DNA of 64,000 nucleotides from Methylocystis sp. IM3 (GCF_038070105.1 NZ_JBBPBZ010000002.1:2554001-2618000); one strand, 5' to 3'. Shown: positions 33,422 through 43,091, counted from the stretch's first letter. Notes: generated by a model not told the origin, from the letters alone. Made by a program: numbers and translations.

Positions 33422-34291
33422 TCACCGTGTGATGAGCGTGCCGGCGCCGTGGTCCGTCAGCAACTCCACGAGCACCGCGTGAGGGAGCTTGCCGTCGAGG
33501 ATGACGACGCCCTCGACGCCGCGCTCGATCGCATACATGCAGGTCTCGACCTTGGGAATCATGCCGCCGGTGATGGTGCCGTCGGCGATGAGGCCCGGAA
33601 TGTCGGCGACTTTCAGCTCCTGGATGAGCTTCTTGTTCTTGTCGAGCACGCCCGGCACATCGGTCAGAAACAGCAGGCGCTTGGCCCCGAGCGCGCCGGC
33701 GATGGCGCCGGCGAAAGTGTCGGCGTTGACGTTGAAGCTCGCCCCGCCCGGCCCCTGCGCCACCGGCGCCAGCACCGGGATCAGCTCGCGGCCGAGCACC
33801 TGGTCGAGCACCGTCGTATCGACCTTGTCGGGTTCGCCCACATAGCCGAGATCGACGCCATCCGAGCGTTCGAGTTTTTTGGCCGTCACCATGCGGCCAT
33901 CCTTGCCGGTCAGGCCGATGGCGCGGCCGCCCTCGGCATTGATATAGCCGACGATCTGCTTGTTGATGGCGCCGGCGAGCACCATCTCGACGATGCCCAT
34001 GGTCTCGCCGTCGGTGATGCGTAGGCCGTCGGCGAAACGCGACTCGACGCCGAGGCGCTTCAGCATCGCGCCGATCTGCGGCCCGCCGCCATGCACCACG
34101 ACCGGATTGACGCCCGATTGCTCCAGCAGCACCATGTCGCGTGAGAAGTCGCGCGCCACCTGATCGTCGCCCATGGCGTGGCCGCCATATTTCACCACCA
34201 CTATGGCGTCGTCGTAACGCTGCATATGGGGCAGCGCCTGCATCAGAATGCGGGCCTGTTCGAGCGCGCTGTCGGCGGGGGGGGTGGTCAT
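33422..34291 (-). CDS. argB: Acetylglutamate kinase
   Basis: 289 residues. Amino acid kinase fold: [10 protein letters not shown] for the phosphate-binding loop, [17 protein letters not shown], and the C-terminal GTLITR end. It phosphorylates N-acetylglutamate in arginine synthesis; arginine-sensitive forms of this length are hexameric. It lies between engB and the HAD gene in the minus-strand operon that begins at rpmH. Confidence 0.97.
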   Translation of the reverse strand: MTTPPADSALEQARILMQALPHMQRYDDAIVVVKYGGHAMGDDQVARDFSRDMVLLEQSGVNPVVVHGGGPQIGAMLKRLGVESRFADGLRITDGETMGIVEMVLAGAINKQIVGYINAEGGRAIGLTGKDGRMVTAKKLERSDGVDLGYVGEPDKVDTTVLDQVLGRELIPVLAPVAQGPGGASFNVNADTFAGAIAGALGAKRLLFLTDVPGVLDKNKKLIQELKVADIPGLIADGTITGGMIPKVETCMYAIERGVEGVVILDGKLPHAVLVELLTDHGAGTLITR

Positions 34292-34360
34292 TTAGGCGTC
34301 CTGACGGTTGACGATGCGCGAAAGGGGGCGAAGCGACCTAGCCCCTTCGTTCCTTCATGT

Positions 34361-35017
34361 TCAAGCCCCCCGCTCGGCGAGAAGCTTCGCGACGGCGCCC
34401 CGCAGCGTTTCTATCCCCTCCCCCGTGTGTGAGGAAGTGAAGATGATCTCGGGAAAGGCGGCCGGGCGTTTCGAGAGGGCTTCGGCCGTCGCCGCCATGA
34501 CCTCCGCGCGTGCGGCCGGCTTGAGTTCGTCGTGCTTGGTGAGGATCACCTGGTAGGACACGGCGGACTGATCGAGAAGGTCCAGCATTTCCGCGTCTAC
34601 CGGCTTCACCCCGCGCCGGCCGTCGATGAGCACGAAGACGCGGGCGAGCGACGCGCGGCCGCGCAGATAGTCGCGCATCAGCACGCCCCAGCTCGCGACC
34701 TTCTCCTTGCCCACCGCCGCATAGCCATAGCCGGGCATGTCGACGAGCCGCAAACGCTCGGCCCCCGGCGAGCCGCCCAGCGCGAAGAAATTGAGCTGCT
34801 GCGTGCGCCCCGGCGTATGGGAGACGCGCGCGAGCGTCTTGCGGTTGGTCAGCGCGTTGAGGAGCGAGGATTTGCCTACGTTGGAGCGGCCGGCAAAGGC
34901 GATCTCCGGCGGGCCGAGAGGGGGCAGATCGCTCGCCTTGACGCTTGCGAAGATGAATTCGCAGGGGCCGGCGAAGAGGATGCGGCCGTCTTCGAGAAAG
35001 TCGGGCTCTTCGGTCAT
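34361..35017 (-). CDS. engB: Ribosome biogenesis GTP-binding protein EngB/YsxC
   Basis: 218 residues. Translation-factor-type GTPase with P-loop GRSNVGKSSLLNAL, G3 motif DMPGYGYA and G4 motif TKHDE. EngB is needed for assembly of the large ribosomal subunit. An N-terminal extension of about 30 residues precedes the G domain. It follows yidC after a gap of 49 bp. Confidence 0.96.
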   Translation of the reverse strand: MTEEPDFLEDGRILFAGPCEFIFASVKASDLPPLGPPEIAFAGRSNVGKSSLLNALTNRKTLARVSHTPGRTQQLNFFALGGSPGAERLRLVDMPGYGYAAVGKEKVASWGVLMRDYLRGRASLARVFVLIDGRRGVKPVDAEMLDLLDQSAVSYQVILTKHDELKPAARAEVMAATAEALSKRPAAFPEIIFTSSHTGEGIETLRGAVAKLLAERGA

Positions 35018-35066
35018 GTCGCTTCAAAAGAGTTGCGGCCGGGAGGTCGTCCCGGCCGCTCGAACC

Positions 35067-36845
35067 TTAGGCCATGCCGAAGGTCTTGCGGAGATTGTCC
35101 CACAATTCGAACTTCACGCCGGCGCGCTTCATGATGACGCCCTGCTGGATGATGGAGAGCAGATTGTTCCACGACCAGTAGATGATGAGGCCCGAGGCGA
35201 AGCCGCCCATGGTGAAGGTGAACATCACCGGCATCCAGGCGAACATGGTCTTCTGGATTTCGTCCGTCGGCTCCGGATTCATCTTCATCTGCAGCCACAT
35301 CGTGACGCCCATCACCAGCGGCCAGACGCCGAGGGCGAGATAGGGTCCAAAGATCGCGACATGGGTCGGATCGAAGGGCAGCAGACCGAAGAGGTTGAAG
35401 ATATTCGTCGGATCGGGCGCGGAGAGATCCCTGATCCAGCCGAAGAAGGGCGCGTGGCGCATCTCGATCGTGACCACGAGCACCTTGTAGAGCGAGAAGA
35501 ACACCGGGATCTGCAACAGCACAGGCAGGCAGCCGCTCGCGGGATTGACCTTCTCCCGCTTGTAGAGCTCCATCTGCTCCATGTTGAACTTGTGCTTGTC
35601 GTCGCCGTATTTCTCTTTCAGCTCTTTGATCTTGGGCTGAATCTCCTTCATCTTGGCGATCGACTTGTAGCTCTTGTTGGCGAGCGGCAGGAAGGCGAGC
35701 TTCACGATGACCGTCACCGCCAGAATGGCGAGGCCGAAATTGCCGAGCACGCGATAGAGGAAGTCGATCAGGCGGAACATCGGCCGCGTGATGAAATAGA
35801 ACCAGCCCCAGTCGATGAGCAGATCGAAGCGCTTCAGGCCCGGATTGGCCTTGTAGGCGTCGAGCGTATCGACTTCCTTGGCGCCGGCGAAGACGTAAGT
35901 CGTGGTCTCGGCCGTCGCGCCGGGCTCGACCGTCTTCGGCTCGGTGACGGTTGCGGCCTGATAGGTCTTGGTCGCGCCGCCCATGGCAACATAGCGGGCC
36001 TCGACCGGCGTATTCTGGTCGGGAGCGACCACGGCGCCCCAATATTTGTCGGTCAGACCGACCCAGCCGCCGACTCCCTTGAAGGTCTTGGTGGCCTCGG
36101 GCTCCTTCTCGATCTTGTCGTAGTTGAGTTCCTCGGCCTTGTCGCCGATCACGCCCGTAAAGCCCTCGTGCAGGATGGCGTATCCGGACGACGGCGGGCG
36201 GCCGATGCGATTGACGCGCGAATAGTTGTAGAGCGCGACGGGCTTTCCGGACTTGTTCTCGACGCTGTCCTTGACGGTGAAGAGATATTCGTCGTCGACC
36301 GCAACGACGCGCTTGAAGACGAGGCCATGGCCATTGTCCCAGGTCAGCGTCACCGGCTTGCCGGGGGCGAGCTTGTCGGAATCGGCCGTCCACAATGTTT
36401 CGGTCGTCGGCAGAGCGGGAGCGTTCTCCGTCTCGCCCGTCACGAAGCCCATTTCGGCGAAATAGGCGTTGGGCCCATATTCGGGCGAAAGCAGCGTGAT
36501 GATCGGACTCGTGGGATCGACGGTCTGCCGATACTGCTTCAGAGACACGTCGTCGATGCGGGCGCCCTTCAGCGCGATCGAGCCGGCGATGGAGCGCGTG
36601 TCGATCGTAACGCGCGGGCTCAGCGCCAGAGCTTCCTCGCGCGTTCGGGCAAGGGGGCTCGCCGGCGCGGCTGCGCCAGCCTGCTCGGGCGCGCCGAGCT
36701 TGGGCGCCTTGGCCAGCTTCATCTGCTGGGTCTGCGCCTGCTTCTGCCGCTCGAACTCGGGGAAGGCGTAGAAATAATCCCACAGCCCGATGAAGACCAA
36801 CGAGAGCGCTGCGGCCATGAGCATGTTCTTGGTGTTTTCGTTCAT
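35067..36845 (-). CDS. yidC: Membrane protein insertase YidC
   Basis: 592 residues. An N-terminal helix is followed by a large periplasmic beta-sandwich domain (about residues 60-350) and a C-terminal five-helix insertase core (for example [38 protein letters not shown] and [15 protein letters not shown]). It inserts membrane proteins with or without SecYEG. It overlaps the end of rnpA as ATGA. The length is usual for Gram-negative YidC. Confidence 0.97.
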   Translation of the reverse strand: MNENTKNMLMAAALSLVFIGLWDYFYAFPEFERQKQAQTQQMKLAKAPKLGAPEQAGAAAPASPLARTREEALALSPRVTIDTRSIAGSIALKGARIDDVSLKQYRQTVDPTSPIITLLSPEYGPNAYFAEMGFVTGETENAPALPTTETLWTADSDKLAPGKPVTLTWDNGHGLVFKRVVAVDDEYLFTVKDSVENKSGKPVALYNYSRVNRIGRPPSSGYAILHEGFTGVIGDKAEELNYDKIEKEPEATKTFKGVGGWVGLTDKYWGAVVAPDQNTPVEARYVAMGGATKTYQAATVTEPKTVEPGATAETTTYVFAGAKEVDTLDAYKANPGLKRFDLLIDWGWFYFITRPMFRLIDFLYRVLGNFGLAILAVTVIVKLAFLPLANKSYKSIAKMKEIQPKIKELKEKYGDDKHKFNMEQMELYKREKVNPASGCLPVLLQIPVFFSLYKVLVVTIEMRHAPFFGWIRDLSAPDPTNIFNLFGLLPFDPTHVAIFGPYLALGVWPLVMGVTMWLQMKMNPEPTDEIQKTMFAWMPVMFTFTMGGFASGLIIYWSWNNLLSIIQQGVIMKRAGVKFELWDNLRKTFGMA

Positions 36846-37309
36846 GACGCCGCAGGCCTGTCTTTCTGTTTCCGCCGTTGATTCGCGGCGTGGCGCTCGT
36901 CGAGCCGCGCGAAACCTTCGGCCATTTGTGTGACGATGTCAGCAAAGGGCGCGTCGAGCGCTCCCCGCCGGGCGACAAACACGTAATCGCGGTCGGGCCG
37001 CGCGCCAAGGCCCCCGCTGATGCGGAGCGCCTCCTTGAGACGGCGGCGGATGCGATTTCTCCCGACGGCTCCCGCGACTTTTCTGGTCACTGTGAAACCG
37101 AAGCGAGCCTCCGCCGCTGATCCGACCACTTCCTCCGTCGCGTCGCGACCCGCCATCTGGAGGGTGAAGAGACGCGCCGAAAAGCGCGCGCCGGTCTTCG
37201 ACGCACGCACGAAATCTTTACGCCGGCGCAGACGCGCCAGCTTCTTGTGCAGGGTCAGCGGTTTGGCGGGGGCGTCCGTCGTCATCTGGCCGTCCGCCTT
37301 TTTCGTCAT
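36842..37309 (-). CDS. rnpA: Ribonuclease P protein component
   Basis: 155 residues from the ATG at 37309, or 147 from the ATG at 37285. The RNR signature [25 protein letters not shown] is present near residues 70-95, with the aromatic and basic N-terminal region ([17 protein letters not shown]) that contacts tRNA leader sequence. It works with RNase P RNA in 5' processing of tRNA. It follows rpmH by 14 bp and overlaps yidC by 4, the standard arrangement. Confidence 0.95.
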   Translation of the reverse strand: MTKKADGQMTTDAPAKPLTLHKKLARLRRRKDFVRASKTGARFSARLFTLQMAGRDATEEVVGSAAEARFGFTVTRKVAGAVGRNRIRRRLKEALRISGGLGARPDRDYVFVARRGALDAPFADIVTQMAEGFARLDERHAANQRRKQKDRPAAS

Positions 37310-37323
37310 TCCGCCGAGCCGGC

Positions 37324-37458
37324 TCAGGCCGAGAGGCGCTTGCGGCCGCGCGCGCGACGCGCCGCGATCACGGCCCGGCCGCCGACAGTGGCCATGCGCG
37401 CGCGGAAGCCATGACGGCGCTTGCGCACGATTTTGCTGGGTTGATAGGTTCTTTTCAC
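37324..37458 (-). CDS. rpmH: Ribosomal protein L34 (GTG start)
   Basis: 44 residues: [20 protein letters not shown], then the conserved [12 protein letters not shown] end. The start codon is GTG at 37458 with GGAG eight bases before it. It is the first gene of the minus-strand rpmH-rnpA-yidC-engB-argB run. The gene is short and starts with GTG. Confidence 0.97.
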   Translation of the reverse strand: MKRTYQPSKIVRKRRHGFRARMATVGGRAVIAARRARGRKRLSA

Positions 37459-37604
37459 GAAACTTCTCCGCTGGCGATCCTTAAGGCCTTTCGGCCTCGG
37501 CCCGTCTTCCTTCCCCCGTCGAAACCTCTCGCAAAAACGCGCGCGAGGCGCCGGGCGGGCAAAACAGATGGACGCCGCCCCTCTCGGAGCGGCGCCGCGC
37601 GTGG

Positions 37605-37634
37605 CATATAGGAGAAACGCTCAGCGCAAGTCAA
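37605..37634 (-). promoter_or_regulatory. Promoter of the rpmH operon
   Basis: On the minus strand TTGACT (37629-37634) and TATATG (37605-37610) are separated by 18 bp and lie about 150 bp before rpmH. This is a good sigma-70 type match. The rest of the 315-bp gap to the divergent TetR gene (37459-37773) holds the rpmH leader and, at its right end, the TetR operator. Confidence 0.6.
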
Positions 37635-37747
37635 TGACGCGGCCCGGCCTTTTCCGCCAATCTGCGGACAGTCGCGGACAATCCGGGGACGACCGCGCCA
37701 GGCTCGCGAACCGCCCTCACGGCGCAACGAGCGCTCCGTTGACTTTA

Positions 37748-37762
37748 TAGCCGACCGGTCTA
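37748..37762 (+). promoter_or_regulatory. TetR operator copy 1, before the regulator gene
   Basis: TAGCCGACCGGTCTA contains the palindrome GACCGGTC and the GGTCTA half-site seen in NemR-type operators. It ends 11 bp before the regulator's start codon, and an identical 15-mer lies before the next gene. It is presumably the site of autorepression. Confidence 0.75.
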
Positions 37763-37773
37763 ATAATTACCGC

Positions 37774-38418
37774 ATGTCCATCTGCAACGCCTCCGATGAC
37801 GCAAGAAAGCGCCTGCTCGACAAGGGCGTCGCGATGATGCTGGCCGGCGGCTACCACGGGACCGGCCTCGCCGACATCCTGAAAGCGGCGAATGTGCCGA
37901 AGGGCTCCTTCTATTATTACTTCGCCAGCAAGGAGGAGTTCGGCGCACAGGCGATCGAGCATTATCTGGCGCCTTTTCTCCGCCGGCTGAACGAGAGGCT
38001 GGCGGATCCGAGCCTCAATGGCCTCCAGGCGCTTGTCGCTTATTTTCGCGACCTCGCGCAGGAACTCGAGGCCAACGATTTTTCGGGCGGATGCCTGCTC
38101 GGCAATCTCATGGGCGAAATCGGCGATTCGAGTCCGGCCGCCCGCGCGGCCCTGAAGAAGGCTGTCGACCGCTATCGCGATCTCATGGCCCAGGGCCTTG
38201 CCCGAGCGCAGGCCGAGGGCGCCGTGCGCCGCGACCGCGACGCCCGCGCCATGGCCGACCTGCTCTTCGACGGCTGGCAGGGCGCCCTGCTGCGCATGAA
38301 GATCGAACGCTCCGCCGAACCGCTCAAGTCTTTCGTCGAATCGACCCTGCTCGGCGCCTGCCGCCTGGATCCGCCGCCTTCACGCCGTCCCGAAGGCGCC
38401 GGCGCCCCCCTGCCCTAA
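37774..38418 (+). CDS. TetR/AcrR family transcriptional regulator
   Basis: 214 residues. The N-terminal helix-turn-helix domain has GYHGTGLADILKAANVPKGSFYYYF followed by the S-K-E-E-F segment; the remaining helical part is a ligand-binding domain of the YxaF/NemR-like group (C-terminal TetR_C). It probably represses its own promoter and that of the following beta-propeller gene, since both are preceded by the same 15-base operator. A cysteine in SGGCLLGNLMGE is at a position that in NemR-like regulators can sense electrophiles; whether it does so here is open. Confidence 0.9.
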   Translation: MSICNASDDARKRLLDKGVAMMLAGGYHGTGLADILKAANVPKGSFYYYFASKEEFGAQAIEHYLAPFLRRLNERLADPSLNGLQALVAYFRDLAQELEANDFSGGCLLGNLMGEIGDSSPAARAALKKAVDRYRDLMAQGLARAQAEGAVRRDRDARAMADLLFDGWQGALLRMKIERSAEPLKSFVESTLLGACRLDPPPSRRPEGAGAPLP

Positions 38419-38472
38419 TTCTTCAGGAGATCGACCAATCGGACATGGGCCGACATTGTCACGCCGTCAAAC

Positions 38473-38487
38473 TAGCCGACCGGTCTA
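38473..38487 (+). promoter_or_regulatory. TetR operator copy 2, before the beta-propeller gene
   Basis: TAGCCGACCGGTCTA, identical to the copy before the TetR gene, ends 22 bp before the next start codon and just before a GGAGG ribosome site. Its place between promoter and gene indicates direct control of the beta-propeller gene by the TetR protein. Confidence 0.75.
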
Positions 38488-38509
38488 TTAATAATCACAG
38501 GAGGAGACC

Positions 38510-39688
38510 ATGAAGAATACCACCGCCCTGCTCCTTGGCCTGGCGCGCCTGGCCGCCGCGCCGGGTACGCCCGCCCGAGCGGAACTGCTCGCCGCGCTCA
38601 ATTATGAGAGCAAGCCGGGGATCGCGCCCCGGCGAGAGGGAATCGCCATCATCGACATCGACCCCGCGTCGCCCCGCTTCAACCAGATCGTGAAGGACGC
38701 CCCGCTGCCGCCGGATTTTGTCGCCCATCACATCTATTTCAACCACGACAAGACAAAGGCTTATGTCACCTCGCTCGGGCGCGGCGCCATCGCGGTCTTC
38801 GATGTCGCCCGCCTCCCGGAAAACCCCGAGATCGTCGCTGTTCCTGACTGCAAGGTGGGAGAAGACATGGTCTTCACGGCGAACGGGCGGCGCTGGTTTT
38901 TGAGCTGCATGGGCTCGAGCAATGTGATCATGGGCGACGCGGCGACCAATCGGACGCTCGCCGTCATCGCCGCCCCGGAGCCAAAGCCGGGCGAGCCGGC
39001 CCGGCCCTTCATCAAGAACCCGCACGGGCTGACGCTCAACGACAACCTCGACCTTCTGGTCGTCACCAGCACGGTCGATCCGGCGGACATGACGCGGGCG
39101 GGCGAGACCATCACTCTCGTCGAGGCTTCGACGGGAAAGCTTCTGGCGACGCAAAAAGTTTCGAACAAGCCCTCGCCCTCCGGCGAGGCGCCGGTCGAGA
39201 CGGCCTTCGTTCCCAAGCGGACGCCGCAGACGGCCTATGTCACCAATATGGGCGGCGGGACGCTCTGGACCGGCGTCTGGCGGGAGACGGAGAAAAGGCT
39301 CGACCTCGACCGCGCCTTCGATTTCTCGACCATCGGACAAGCCATGCCGCTCGAGATGGAATTCAGCGCGGCGGGCGACCGGCTTTACGTCACCACCGCC
39401 AAGCCCGGCGCGCTCAATGTCTTCGACATTGCGGACACGGCAAAGCCGAGGCTCATCGCAAGCGTTCCGGCCGCCGAAGGCGCACATCACCTCGTCTTCT
39501 CGCCCGACGGCCGCTATGCCTTCGTGCAGAACAGCCTGCTCAATCTGCCCGGACTGAACGACGGCTCCGTGACGGTCGTCGATCTGACGGCGATGAAGCC
39601 CGCGGGCGCCGTCGACGTTCTCAAAAAGGCAGGCTTCAATCCCAACTGCATCGTCCTTCTGCCCGGCCAGGGCGGCGACGAAGATTAA
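38510..39688 (+). CDS. Secreted YncE-like beta-propeller protein
   Basis: 392 residues with an N-terminal signal sequence (MKNTTALLLGLARLAAAPGTPARA). Repeated beta-propeller blades follow, with motifs such as KAYVTSLGRGAIAVFDVA, RLYVTTAKPGALNVFDIA and HHLVFSPDGRYAFVQNS. It belongs to the broad YncE/surface-antigen/cytochrome-d1-like propeller group, exported to the periplasm. The ligand or enzymatic role is unknown. It is preceded by GGAGG and by a TetR operator, so it is likely induced by whatever ligand the neighbouring TetR protein binds. Confidence 0.8.
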   Translation: MKNTTALLLGLARLAAAPGTPARAELLAALNYESKPGIAPRREGIAIIDIDPASPRFNQIVKDAPLPPDFVAHHIYFNHDKTKAYVTSLGRGAIAVFDVARLPENPEIVAVPDCKVGEDMVFTANGRRWFLSCMGSSNVIMGDAATNRTLAVIAAPEPKPGEPARPFIKNPHGLTLNDNLDLLVVTSTVDPADMTRAGETITLVEASTGKLLATQKVSNKPSPSGEAPVETAFVPKRTPQTAYVTNMGGGTLWTGVWRETEKRLDLDRAFDFSTIGQAMPLEMEFSAAGDRLYVTTAKPGALNVFDIADTAKPRLIASVPAAEGAHHLVFSPDGRYAFVQNSLLNLPGLNDGSVTVVDLTAMKPAGAVDVLKKAGFNPNCIVLLPGQGGDED

Positions 39689-40043
39689 AAAATATGCTCC
39701 GGCAGCGACTTACGCGCCGGGGCTCCGCAGTTCCCCGAATTGAAAATTTTTGGCTTTGCGCCCGCGAGTCGCGAGGGCGTATAGATGGATCGTGGCGGCT
39801 GATTCGCGATACCGCGAGCCCCAGTCGCCCGCCCAACCTGAGTTGCGTCTCGCGCGTTACTCGCCTGCGCCCGGATTAAGACTTTGGGCGCCAGAGCGGG
39901 CGCAAGTGAAGGTTTATTAACCAATTCCGCTTACCGTCGGAAACTAGACGGGACGAGCTGCAAGCCAGGGGGCTGGCCTGCGGCCGATGCGCGCCCGATG
40001 CGGCGCCGTGTCGTTGATTAATGGAGCTCGGTGGGGACCCAAC
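39689..40043. other. Intergenic region upstream of ctrA
   Basis: 355 bp without a gene. It holds two GANTC sites, GAGTC at 39766-39770 and GATTC at 39801-39805, of the kind methylated by CcrM, and a TTAACC half-site at 39918-39923 (TTATTAACCAATTCC), but no complete TTAA-N7-TTAA CtrA box. The last 100 bp are the likely ctrA leader. In Caulobacter a CcrM site controls ctrA transcription; the same here is inferred. Confidence 0.5.
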
Positions 40044-40745
40044 ATGCGCGTTTTATTGATCGAAGACGACAGCGCGACGGCTCAGAGCATCGAGCTCATG
40101 CTCAAATCCGAGAATTTCAACGTCTATACGACGGATCTCGGCGAAGAAGGCATCGACCTCGGCAAGCTCTATGACTACGACATCATCCTTCTGGACCTGA
40201 ACCTGCCCGACATGTCGGGCTACGAGGTTCTGCGCTCGCTGCGCGTCGCGAAGGTAAAGACGCCCATTCTCATTCTTTCCGGTCTGGCAGGAATTGAAGA
40301 CAAGGTGAAAGGCCTCGGATTCGGGGCCGACGACTATCTCACCAAGCCCTTCCACAAGGACGAGCTCGTCGCCCGCATCCATGCGATCGTCCGCCGGTCC
40401 AAGGGTCATGCGCAGTCGGTCATCGCCACAGGCGACCTCATCGTCAATCTCGACCAGAAAACCGTCGAAGTCAGCGGCGTGCGCGTGCATCTGACCGGCA
40501 AGGAATATCAGATGCTCGAGCTGCTCTCGCTGCGCAAGGGCACGACGCTCACCAAAGAGATGTTCCTCAATCACCTCTATGGCGGCATGGACGAGCCGGA
40601 ACTCAAGATCATCGACGTTTTCATCTGCAAGCTCCGCAAGAAGCTCGCCAACGCCAGCGACGGCCGCAATTACATCGAGACGGTGTGGGGCCGCGGCTAT
40701 GTTCTGCGTGAGCCCAACGAAGCCGACGAGCGTATCACCGCTTGA
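40044..40745 (+). CDS. ctrA: Cell-cycle response regulator CtrA
   Basis: 233 residues from the ATG at 40044 (GGTGGGGACC before it), beginning [10 protein letters not shown]. The receiver domain has the phosphorylated D51 in [13 protein letters not shown], and K104 in LTKPFHKDE; the DNA-binding winged helix ends in [16 protein letters not shown]. CtrA is the master cell-cycle regulator of alphaproteobacteria, binds TTAA-N7-TTAA, and is phosphorylated through CckA and ChpT. chpT lies 0.6 kb downstream on the other strand, past a single-domain response regulator. A perfect hairpin terminator ends the transcript. Confidence 0.97.
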   Translation: MRVLLIEDDSATAQSIELMLKSENFNVYTTDLGEEGIDLGKLYDYDIILLDLNLPDMSGYEVLRSLRVAKVKTPILILSGLAGIEDKVKGLGFGADDYLTKPFHKDELVARIHAIVRRSKGHAQSVIATGDLIVNLDQKTVEVSGVRVHLTGKEYQMLELLSLRKGTTLTKEMFLNHLYGGMDEPELKIIDVFICKLRKKLANASDGRNYIETVWGRGYVLREPNEADERITA

Positions 40746-40763
40746 TAGGCTGAACAAAAAAGC

Positions 40764-40800
40764 AGGGGCCATGTTCGCATATCGTGCGAACATGGCCCCT
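40764..40800. terminator. Bidirectional terminator between ctrA and the response regulator gene
   Basis: A perfect 16-bp stem (AGGGGCCATGTTCGCA and its complement) with a 5-base loop is flanked by an A-run (AAAAAAGC) on the left and a T-rich stretch (TTGGCTTTT) on the right. It can therefore end both the plus-strand ctrA transcript and the minus-strand response regulator transcript. Confidence 0.9.
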
Positions 40801-40838
40801 TTGGCTTTTACACTTGGGGCGCGAAGGCGCTCCCTGCC

Positions 40839-41204
40839 TCAGACCAGGCCAATTTCCTCGAATTTCGCCTTCAAGAGGTTCTGGTCGAACGGCTTCAGCA
40901 TATATTCGTCCGCGCCCGCGCGCATCGCGCGCGCAATATGTCCCGCATCATTCTCCGACGTACAGAAAACGACCTTTGGCGCGGCGCCGCCCGGCATCTG
41001 GCGCAGCGCGATCAGGAATTCGACGCCGCCCATTTCCGGCATATTCCAATCGAGCAAGATGCCATCGGGCATGCGCTTCTCGCATGCGACAAGCGCGCTC
41101 CTCGCGTCTGCGGCTTCACTCGTGCGCATATGAAGCCCCTCGAGGATTCGGCGCGCGACCTTGCGAATGACGGATGAATCGTCGACCACAAGAACTTCTT
41201 TCAT
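40839..41204 (-). CDS. Single-domain (CheY-like) response regulator
   Basis: 121 residues from the ATG at 41204, beginning MKEVLVVDDSSVIRKVARRI. A receiver domain only, with acidic pocket DDS, phosphoacceptor D52 in LLDWNMPEMGG and lysine in MLKPFDQN. It lies between ctrA and chpT, an order shared by several Rhizobiales. A CheY-like protein of this place is likely to accept or drain phosphate in the CckA-ChpT relay or in motility; this is inference. It is separated from chpT by 179 bp. Confidence 0.9.
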   Translation of the reverse strand: MKEVLVVDDSSVIRKVARRILEGLHMRTSEAADARSALVACEKRMPDGILLDWNMPEMGGVEFLIALRQMPGGAAPKVVFCTSENDAGHIARAMRAGADEYMLKPFDQNLLKAKFEEIGLV

Positions 41205-41383
41205 TTGCTCTCCCGTTTTGGGGACGCGGGCCCTCACGGAGGCGCGCCGCAATCGCTGCAAAATGAAATCAGGGCTGACGCCGACGGCCAAAAAAACGCG
41301 CCCAAGCGACCCCGTCCGCCGCGTTTCGCGGCGACGCGGCGCAGTATGGGCGCGTCCGGTTAAAGAAGCGGAAGCGTCTTGAC

Positions 41384-42073
41384 CTAGGCAACCGCGCTTT
41401 GCGGCGCCGCGCTGGGCATTCCGTCGGACGCCATGGCCGGACGGGCTTCGATGCTGACCAGCTCCGAGTCGGTCGAGACGGCGAGTTCGAGACCGCACGC
41501 CTTGGCGACGAGACCTGTGTAATAGGGCTGGATGGCGCGGGCGTCGACGGCGCTGTCTTCCGCCTCGCCGGCGAGCAGCGCCGGGATATGCGCCGCGACC
41601 CGCGCATTGACGCCGCGCGCCTCGACCTTGAAGGAAGTGGCGTCGTCGCTTCCCAGACAGGAGACGGAAATCACGCCGCCGCGCGGGATCGCGCCGTCGG
41701 CCAGCAGGCAGAGATTGAGAAGCAGCTTCACCTTGTTTTTGGACATCAGGACGCGCGGAACGCTCCAATTGAGCTGCGTGCGCTCATCGGCGAGAAGCTG
41801 GCGGGTGACGGTCTCCGCGTCGCCGGTGTCGATGGAGGCCCCCTTCGAGCCGGCCGCGCCGAAGGCGAGGCGGCAGAACTGGAGGCGCGCCGAAGCTTCA
41901 TTCGCCGAGGATTTGATGAGCGCCAGCGCATGGCCGCGCATCTCGGCGTCCTTTTCCTCTTCCAGCACCTCGAGCCCGTTGACGATCGCGCCGACGGGTG
42001 AAATCACGTCGTGGCAGACCCGCGACGACAGCAAGGCGGCGAGATCGAGAGCGTCGAGCGAGAAGTTGGTCAT
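41384..42073 (-). CDS. chpT: Histidine phosphotransferase ChpT
   Basis: 229 residues from the ATG at 42073; an upstream extension in frame has no family match. The phosphorylated histidine is in the motif LLSSRVCHDVISPVGAIVNG (H21), and the C-terminal part is a degenerate ATPase-like fold. ChpT moves phosphate from the kinase CckA to CtrA and CpdR. Its closeness to ctrA and a CheY-like gene agrees with that role. Confidence 0.92.
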   Translation of the reverse strand: MTNFSLDALDLAALLSSRVCHDVISPVGAIVNGLEVLEEEKDAEMRGHALALIKSSANEASARLQFCRLAFGAAGSKGASIDTGDAETVTRQLLADERTQLNWSVPRVLMSKNKVKLLLNLCLLADGAIPRGGVISVSCLGSDDATSFKVEARGVNARVAAHIPALLAGEAEDSAVDARAIQPYYTGLVAKACGLELAVSTDSELVSIEARPAMASDGMPSAAPQSAVA

Positions 42074-42260
42074 TGGGCAATCCCGATGGCGCGAGGCGCC
42101 GCTTGCTGATGAAGAGGCCCGTCCGAATCTTTTGCTGTAGAACGCGAACAGGCACGCATGCGACGAATCAGTGCATTTCGTCTGGCGCAAGGGTAGCCGC
42201 GGCCGCACGGATTGCAAATTGCGCGCCCTTTGTTCGTAAACGAAGCCTGAAAGGGCGCGC

Positions 42261-43091
42261 ATGATCGACTGTTACGCGGCGCCGTCGGAGCGCCAGGAAC
42301 TCGCGCGCCGCTTCGGCGATCTCGTCGCCCAAGCGGGCGCGCTCGCGATGGACGTGCTGGCGCGCCCTCGGATCGCGTCGCGGCTCAAGAACGACAGTTC
42401 GCCCGTCACCGAGGCCGACCAGCGCGTCGAGGATCATCTGCTCGCCGCCCTGGCGCGCGATATGCCCCGCCTGCCCGTGGTTGCAGAGGAGCAGGCCGCT
42501 CGTGGCGAAACGACGGCGCACGGCAGGGTCTTTCTGCTCATCGACCCGATCGACGGCACGCGCGAATTTCTCGCCCGCAGCCCGGAGTTCACGATCAACG
42601 TCGCGCTGATCGCCGATGGCGCGCCGATCGTGGGGGCGATCGCGGCGCCGGCGCAGGGCCGCGTCTGGTTCGCCGGTGTGGACGGCTTCGTGGCCGAGGC
42701 GCCCCCGGGTGGTCGCCTGCCCGCGCCGCAGGATTGGCGGTCGCTGCGCACCCGCAAGGCGCCCGCCGGCGGTTTGGCTGCACTCGTCTCCAAATCGCAC
42801 CTCGACCCTGAGACGCTCGCCTTCGTCGCGCGCTTGCCGGTGGCGGCGCGTCTTTCGGTCGGATCGTCGCTCAAATTCTGCGCTATCGCGGAAGGCGTCG
42901 CCGATGTTTACCCGCGCTTCGGCCCCACCATGGAATGGGACACGGCCGCAGGGGACGCCATTCTGCGCGCGGCCGGCGGCGTGACGCTCGCCGCGTCGGG
43001 CGTGCCGCTTCTCTACGACAAGTCGGCGGCGAATTATCGCAACGGCCCCTTTGTCGCCTGGGGCGATCCCGCCGCGGCAAGCCTTTATTAA
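42261..43091 (+). CDS. cysQ: 3'(2'),5'-bisphosphate nucleotidase CysQ
   Basis: 276 residues. Inositol-monophosphatase-like fold with the metal motifs VVAEE (about residue 74), LIDPIDGTREF (about residue 94) and the C-terminal WDTAAGDAIL. CysQ hydrolyses 3'-phosphoadenosine 5'-phosphate, a by-product of sulfate assimilation. The start ATG at 42261 is preceded by AAAGGGCG. It is divergent from chpT. Confidence 0.93.
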   Translation: MIDCYAAPSERQELARRFGDLVAQAGALAMDVLARPRIASRLKNDSSPVTEADQRVEDHLLAALARDMPRLPVVAEEQAARGETTAHGRVFLLIDPIDGTREFLARSPEFTINVALIADGAPIVGAIAAPAQGRVWFAGVDGFVAEAPPGGRLPAPQDWRSLRTRKAPAGGLAALVSKSHLDPETLAFVARLPVAARLSVGSSLKFCAIAEGVADVYPRFGPTMEWDTAAGDAILRAAGGVTLAASGVPLLYDKSAANYRNGPFVAWGDPAAASLY

